Shown here in pieces: positions 31,458-34,775 of a stretch of 34,775 nt of DNA. A program made the position numbers and the translations under genes. Every line of letters starts with the position of its first letter. Position 1 is the stretch's first letter. Under the pieces are notes generated by a model. The model was not told the DNA's origin. It was given only the letters and a program-made list of their open reading frames with translations, and did not search any database. The stretch comes from Clostridia bacterium (GTDB lineage: Bacteria > Bacillota > DULZ01). The stretch is taken from contig DULZ01000020.1 in NCBI GenBank assembly GCA_012840125.1, positions 1 through 34,775 of the forward strand, read 5' to 3'.

Positions 31458-31982
31458 ATGAGAATTTCCGTCCGAGGAAAGAACATTGAAGTAACTGACG
31501 CTCTGCGGCAACAAGCCGAGAAAAAGCTTAGCAAGTTAGACCGGTACCTGGATCCGGAGACCGAGGCGCAGGTGACTTTCAGCATAGAAAGAGAATCCCA
31601 TGTGGTAGAAGTCACTATTCGTTTAAATGGATATATTTTAAGAGGCGAGGAAGCCACCGCCGATATGTATGCTTCCATCGATTTGGTCATAGACAAATTG
31701 GAAAGACAAATCCGCAAATATAAGACGAAGCTGGCTAGAAAGGTGAAGAACCCGGGGCTGAAGGAATTGGCCGCCCAATTCTCCGACGAGGTGGAAGAGG
31801 AACCCAAAGTTTTGCGGACCAAGCGTTTCCCCATCAAGCCGATGGCGGTAGAAGAAGCGATTATGCAGATGAATATGCTGGGACATAGTTTCTTCGTTTT
31901 CTCCAATGCGGAAACGGAGGAGGTCAACGTAGTCTACCGCCGCAAGGACGGGAACTACGGTTTAATTGAACCTGAGGTGTAG
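31458..31982 (+). CDS. hpf: Ribosome hibernation promoting factor, long form
   Basis: A 174-residue protein with two parts. The N-terminal RaiA/HPF domain (1-~100) starts MRISVRGKNIEVTDALRQ and binds the 30S decoding site. The C-terminal dimerisation domain (~118-174) includes VLRTKRFPIKPMAVEEAIMQMNMLGHSFFVF and YRRKDGNYGLIEPEV. The long form alone can pair 70S ribosomes into inactive 100S dimers. ATG 31458 has AAAGGAG 11 nt upstream, slightly long; no better start is seen. secA, the usual neighbour of hpf in many Firmicutes, is absent; a transporter gene follows. Confidence 0.95.
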   Translation: MRISVRGKNIEVTDALRQQAEKKLSKLDRYLDPETEAQVTFSIERESHVVEVTIRLNGYILRGEEATADMYASIDLVIDKLERQIRKYKTKLARKVKNPGLKELAAQFSDEVEEEPKVLRTKRFPIKPMAVEEAIMQMNMLGHSFFVFSNAETEEVNVVYRRKDGNYGLIEPEV

Positions 31983-31986
31983 CGAG

Positions 31987-32009
31987 GAGGCCGTTTAGGC
32001 CTCTTTTTT
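31987..32009 (+). terminator. Rho-independent terminator of hpf
   Basis: GAGGCC (31987-31992), loop GTTTA, GGCCTC (31998-32003), then six T. Confidence 0.9.
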
Positions 32010-32011
32010 GG

Positions 32012-32062
32012 TTCGCATCTTTTCCCGGGGTGCATATAGTATAACACCATGAAAACCCCGGG
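32012..32062 (+). promoter_or_regulatory. Promoter region of the transporter gene with inverted repeat
   Basis: A weak SigA-like promoter, TTCGCA (32012-32017), 17 bp, TATAGT (32035-32040). CCCGGGGT (32024-32031) and ACCCCGGG (32055-32062) are a perfect 8-bp inverted repeat flanking the -10 and the predicted start. The right arm touches the ribosome-binding site. This is a plausible operator; no local regulator gene is visible. Confidence 0.45.
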
Positions 32063-32072
32063 AGGTGCACCT

Positions 32073-33449
32073 ATGACCGCAGGACACTGGTTGTATCTTT
32101 TAGGCATCATCGTCGTGGTGATCACCATGGTGCTGCGACGAAATGTATTGATCCCTTGCATTGTTTTTACCCTGCTCTTGGGTTGGAACTACTTCGGCAG
32201 TTTCAGCAAGGGCATCCAGACGATTTTCAATGCCAGCATCGTGGCGGGCAGCGATTTGCTGGGCATCTTCATGATCATCGGCCTCATGGTGGCTTTGCTG
32301 AAATCCCTCAGTGCCAACGGGGCGGATGAATTGATGGTAGTCCCCTTAAAGAGGTTAATGGTGAGTCCTTTTATCAGTTACTTAGTGATCGCCGGCACCA
32401 CTATTCTGGTGTCCATGTTTTTCTGGCCCACGCCGGCGGTACCTTTGGTTGGGGCTTTGCTGGCCCCGGCCGCTATCCGGGTTGGTTTGTCCCCCATGCT
32501 GGCGGCCATGGCGGTGGCCATTGCCGGCCAGGGGCTGGCTCTGGGGGGTGACGTCATCATTCAAGGTGCGCCGGGACTGACCGCCGCCTCGGCAGGGGTT
32601 CCCACGGAACTGGTTACTTTTAAGGGAGGAGTGCTTTCCCTGATTGCCGGTGTCATCGCTTTAATCCTCGCATACCTGGGCGGAAGGCAAGACATCGGGC
32701 GCGGTCAGGTGCCGGGAAACACCGGCGGCATGAACCCGGCGGCCGGGGTGAAGAGTTGGACCCCCGGTGAAAGGACCAAAGGGAAGACCTTGCTGCTCCT
32801 GCTGGGCATTTCCATGGCCTATGTTATCTTTGCCATGTTCCGCTTCAATCTCCGGGGCGGCGACGCTTCCGCCATGCTGGGAGGCGTGGCCCTCTTAGTG
32901 GCAGTGGCGGCCTCCTTATTCGTGAGAGGAGGCAGGGGCTTTGACGTCATGGCCGATTACCTGGCGGACGGGTTAGTGTTTGCTTTTCGTGTGATGGGTC
33001 CCATTATTCCCATAGCCGGGTTCTTCTTTCTAGGCAACCCGGAAGCGTCAGCCAAAATCCTTGGTGAAGGAGCACCCGGTTACCTGTTCGATTTAGGTCA
33101 ATGGGCCGCCGAGGTCATTCCGCCCACGGGATTTTTGGCAGCTTTCGGCTTGCTAATTGTGGGCCTGCTGACCGGCTTAGACGGGTCAGGCTTTTCCGGG
33201 CTGCCCCTGGTGGGGACCTTAGCCGGCGCCATGGCGGGCGGGGATGCCAACGTGGCTGCCACTCTGGGGGCGCTAGGTCAATTAGGTGCCATCTATGCCG
33301 GCGGCGGTACCCTGGTGGCCTGGTGCTCCCTGGTGGCGGTAGCAGGCATTATCGGGGTGCCGGTGTTTGAACTGGCCCGCCGGAACTTCTTCCCGGTGAT
33401 GACCGGGTTAGCGGTGGCCACCGTCGTCGCGGTGCTGTTTATGATGTAA
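32073..33449 (+). CDS. Polytopic membrane transporter, unknown substrate
   Basis: A 458-residue membrane protein with about 11-12 spans in two halves joined by a hydrophilic stretch (~residues 208-240). Loop motifs rich in Gly/Pro (FFWPTPAVPLVGALLAPAAIRVGLSP, GLALGGDVIIQGAPGL and GLDGSGFSGLPLVGTLAG) resemble the re-entrant loops of the ion transporter (IT) superfamily of organic-anion carriers. That is a fold-level impression, and the substrate is unknown. ATG 32073 has GGGAGG 8 nt upstream, better than ATG 32049, which has no ribosome-binding site and lies inside the inverted repeat region. A terminator follows. Confidence 0.75.
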   Translation: MTAGHWLYLLGIIVVVITMVLRRNVLIPCIVFTLLLGWNYFGSFSKGIQTIFNASIVAGSDLLGIFMIIGLMVALLKSLSANGADELMVVPLKRLMVSPFISYLVIAGTTILVSMFFWPTPAVPLVGALLAPAAIRVGLSPMLAAMAVAIAGQGLALGGDVIIQGAPGLTAASAGVPTELVTFKGGVLSLIAGVIALILAYLGGRQDIGRGQVPGNTGGMNPAAGVKSWTPGERTKGKTLLLLLGISMAYVIFAMFRFNLRGGDASAMLGGVALLVAVAASLFVRGGRGFDVMADYLADGLVFAFRVMGPIIPIAGFFFLGNPEASAKILGEGAPGYLFDLGQWAAEVIPPTGFLAAFGLLIVGLLTGLDGSGFSGLPLVGTLAGAMAGGDANVAATLGALGQLGAIYAGGGTLVAWCSLVAVAGIIGVPVFELARRNFFPVMTGLAVATVVAVLFMM

Positions 33450-33460
33450 GGGTGGATTTA

Positions 33461-33486
33461 GGGACGGCTGGGGCCGTCCCTTTTTT
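33461..33486 (+). terminator. Rho-independent terminator of the transporter gene
   Basis: GGGACGGC (33461-33468), loop TGGG, GCCGTCCC (33473-33480), then six T. Confidence 0.93.
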
Positions 33487-33848
33487 GCAGAACTCCAAAG
33501 CCGGTCACCGGTGTTAAGCTCAGGCGACAGGCGAAGCCTTATCCGGAGTGAGCCCGGGACGGTCGTCAGGTTTCAGGTGGGCATGTTCATCCTTTCGCGC
33601 CGGAAATGCCTTTACGGTCTGGGCTTGACCGCGGCGCAAATACTATCTGACCACCGGCGCCCGGCCACTGCCGGGGGCTCCTTTCCTCTTGCGGTTTTGG
33701 CTCCCATGGGGCCCTGCCATGCACACCGGGGCCGACGCCACAGTTTGGCAAGAAGCGTGCCGGCTAGGGTGGTAATTTTCGGGGAAGACGGTTCAGTTAA
33801 GCCGCCGGATATTGGTATACTAAGGGAAGAACCAGGTGAGGAGGTAAG
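33487..33848 (+). other. Intergenic region before the methyltransferase gene
   Basis: I see no convincing gene. There are GC-rich inverted repeats, for example GCTCA (33519-33523) with TGAGC near 33548 and a GCCCGGC-CACT-GCCGGGGGC hairpin near 33658 followed by a pyrimidine run. A lone TATACT (around 33816) could be the -10 of the next gene, but no good -35 stands at 17 bp. Length and structure leave room for a small RNA; nothing is recognised. Confidence 0.3.
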
Positions 33849-34580
33849 ATGATGGAGTTTTACACGGCTTTGGGCCGGTACTATGACCAGGTCTTCCCCC
33901 TGGGGGAGGCCCAGCTGGCTTTTTTGACGAAATACATGGACAAGCCGGGTCCGGTGGCGGATTTGGCTTGCGGTACAGGCACTTATGCGCAAGCGCTGGC
34001 GGAACGGGGATATCGGGTAGTCGCCGTGGATTTGGACGGGGAAATGGCGCGGCAGGCGGTGGAGAAAACCCAAGGGCTGCCGGTGAAGGTGCTGCAAGGA
34101 GATATGAGGGAGGCGGCGGTCCTGTTAAAGGATGAGGCGCCTTATACCGGTGTCTTTTGCATCGGCAATTCCATTGTGCATCTCAATTCCCACCGGGAGA
34201 TCGCCGCTTTGTGCCGGGATGTGTACGGGCTGCTGAAACCGGGCGGGGTGTTCATCATCCAAATCGTCAACTACGACTGGGTCTTGCAAGAAGGTGTGAC
34301 GGAGCTGCCCACCATCAAAAGGGAAGAAGTGACCTTTGCCCGCAAGTATTTGTATCGCCGGCCCGGGGAGCCCATTGAGTTCCGCGGGGAATTGACCTTT
34401 TGCCAAGACGGCAGGTCCGAGACGGTGGTAAACAGCGTGACTCTTTTACCCCTGCTAGCGGGGGAGCTGGAAAAGATGCTCCGGGAGGCGGGCTTTAATG
34501 CCGTCGATCTCTTCGGCGGCTTCCATGAGGTGCCTCACAGTGTCAAAACGCCGGCCACCGTAGTCCTGGCACGCAAATAA
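33849..34580 (+). CDS. Class I SAM-dependent methyltransferase
   Basis: A 243-residue cytoplasmic methyltransferase. Motif I is VADLACGTGTYAQALAERG (residues ~37-55), then acidic VVAVDLDGEMA (motif II), GVFCIGNSIVHL (motif IV region) and LLKPGGVFIIQIVNYD (motif post-IV). The C-terminal half carries a beta-rich insert (YRRPGEPIEFRGELTF...). The substrate cannot be assigned; such enzymes modify small molecules, quinones or tRNA. GAGGAGG is 4 nt before ATG 33849 and 7 nt before ATG 33852, so the second may be the true start. It follows a long gap and precedes the second copy of the dispersed element. Confidence 0.88.
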   Translation: MMEFYTALGRYYDQVFPLGEAQLAFLTKYMDKPGPVADLACGTGTYAQALAERGYRVVAVDLDGEMARQAVEKTQGLPVKVLQGDMREAAVLLKDEAPYTGVFCIGNSIVHLNSHREIAALCRDVYGLLKPGGVFIIQIVNYDWVLQEGVTELPTIKREEVTFARKYLYRRPGEPIEFRGELTFCQDGRSETVVNSVTLLPLLAGELEKMLREAGFNAVDLFGGFHEVPHSVKTPATVVLARK

Positions 34581-34606
34581 CGTCAAAGACCCCTTATTTC
34601 GAAGTC

Positions 34607-34775
34607 TTCAGACTGTAGACAAAAATGTGTTCGGTGTTAATCGCAAGGCTGCATGGGAGCAAAAATCAAAAGAGCGAGGGAGCTCGAGGAAGAACGCCGA
34701 CCTCTGAGCACCTTAAGGTGCGAATGGGAGGCGTCCGAGAGCGACCGAGCTCATCCCCAAATAGGGCTCCTTGCA
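34607..34775 (+). repeat. Dispersed structured RNA-like element, copy 2 (cut by the window end)
   Basis: It opens with the same 18-nt box TTCAGACTGTAGACAAAA (34607-34624). The left outer arm follows, GTTCGGTGTTAAT (34629-34641). GAGCGAGGGAGC (34672-34683) and the 27-nt block 34749-34775 are identical to copy 1. Between these the sequence is unrelated to copy 1 but again pairs: AGCTCG (34681-34686) with CGAGCT (34746-34751), ACGCC (34694-34698) with GGCGT (34730-34734), and GCACC-TTAA-GGTGC (34708-34721). The right outer arm should lie within about 25 nt beyond the window. Confidence 0.75.

Noticed and set aside
33515-33570. A SAM (S-box)-like riboswitch, suggested by CTTATCCGGAG near a methyltransferase
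   Set aside because: The surrounding consensus (GAGGGA and the GCAACC block with four-way pairing) is missing and no terminator follows.
1-34775. tRNA, rRNA or tmRNA genes
   Set aside because: No tRNA-like cloverleaf with a T-loop signature, no rRNA core sequence and no tmRNA tag or acceptor end was seen on either strand by eye.

Overview
The window reads as a chromosomal segment of a low-to-moderate GC Gram-positive, most likely a spore-forming member of the Clostridia (Peptococcaceae / Thermoanaerobacterales type). This placement is inferred from gene content: YvrJ, SLH-domain exoproteins with CsaB, TagO/WecA-type and MurJ envelope genes, long-form HPF behind a SigH-like promoter, DUF421, ComF, and frequent TTG/GTG starts. 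I cannot name the species. Every gene I accept is on the + strand.

Region 1 (1-1641) holds the 3' end of a RecQ-type helicase, a highly structured intergenic stretch, a 48-residue YvrJ protein, and a 197-residue protein. The last sits behind a near-consensus SigA promoter whose 17-bp spacer contains a perfect 14-bp LexA (SOS) palindrome. Its layout resembles the competence regulator ComK. Region 2 (1744-5418) encodes a secreted S41 processing protease and a 686-residue SLH surface protein. Region 3 (5444-11674) is a tight operon for an RND efflux system (lipoprotein adaptor, RND pump, TolC-family protein) closed by a TetR regulator. A perfect palindrome just downstream of the promoter is the probable TetR operator.

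Region 4 (11746-24425) is a cell-envelope block: an SLH-anchored subtilase, a DUF5693 membrane protein, CsaB (pyruvylation of the wall polymer that SLH domains bind), two exported proteins ending in copper-amine-oxidase-N-like 'stalk' domains, MurJ, FabZ, a TagO/WecA-like glycosyl-1-phosphate transferase and an SH3b protein. Region 5 (24467-28355) starts with an intergenic RNA-like repeat, then cinA, a 34-residue membrane peptide, a DUF421 protein, an unknown membrane protein and comF. Region 6 (28415-30958) has an array of DnaA-box-like sites followed by a polar amino-acid ABC transporter. Region 7 (31009-34580) has cspA, hpf, an unknown 12-TM-type transporter and a methyltransferase.

The window ends inside a second copy of the intergenic element of region 5. 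The two copies share exact sequence blocks and the same nested pairing scheme, while a central stem differs in sequence. I regard this dispersed structured element and the LexA-controlled ComK-like gene as the two most unusual things here. The DnaA-box array and the SLH-linked beta-repeat module follow.
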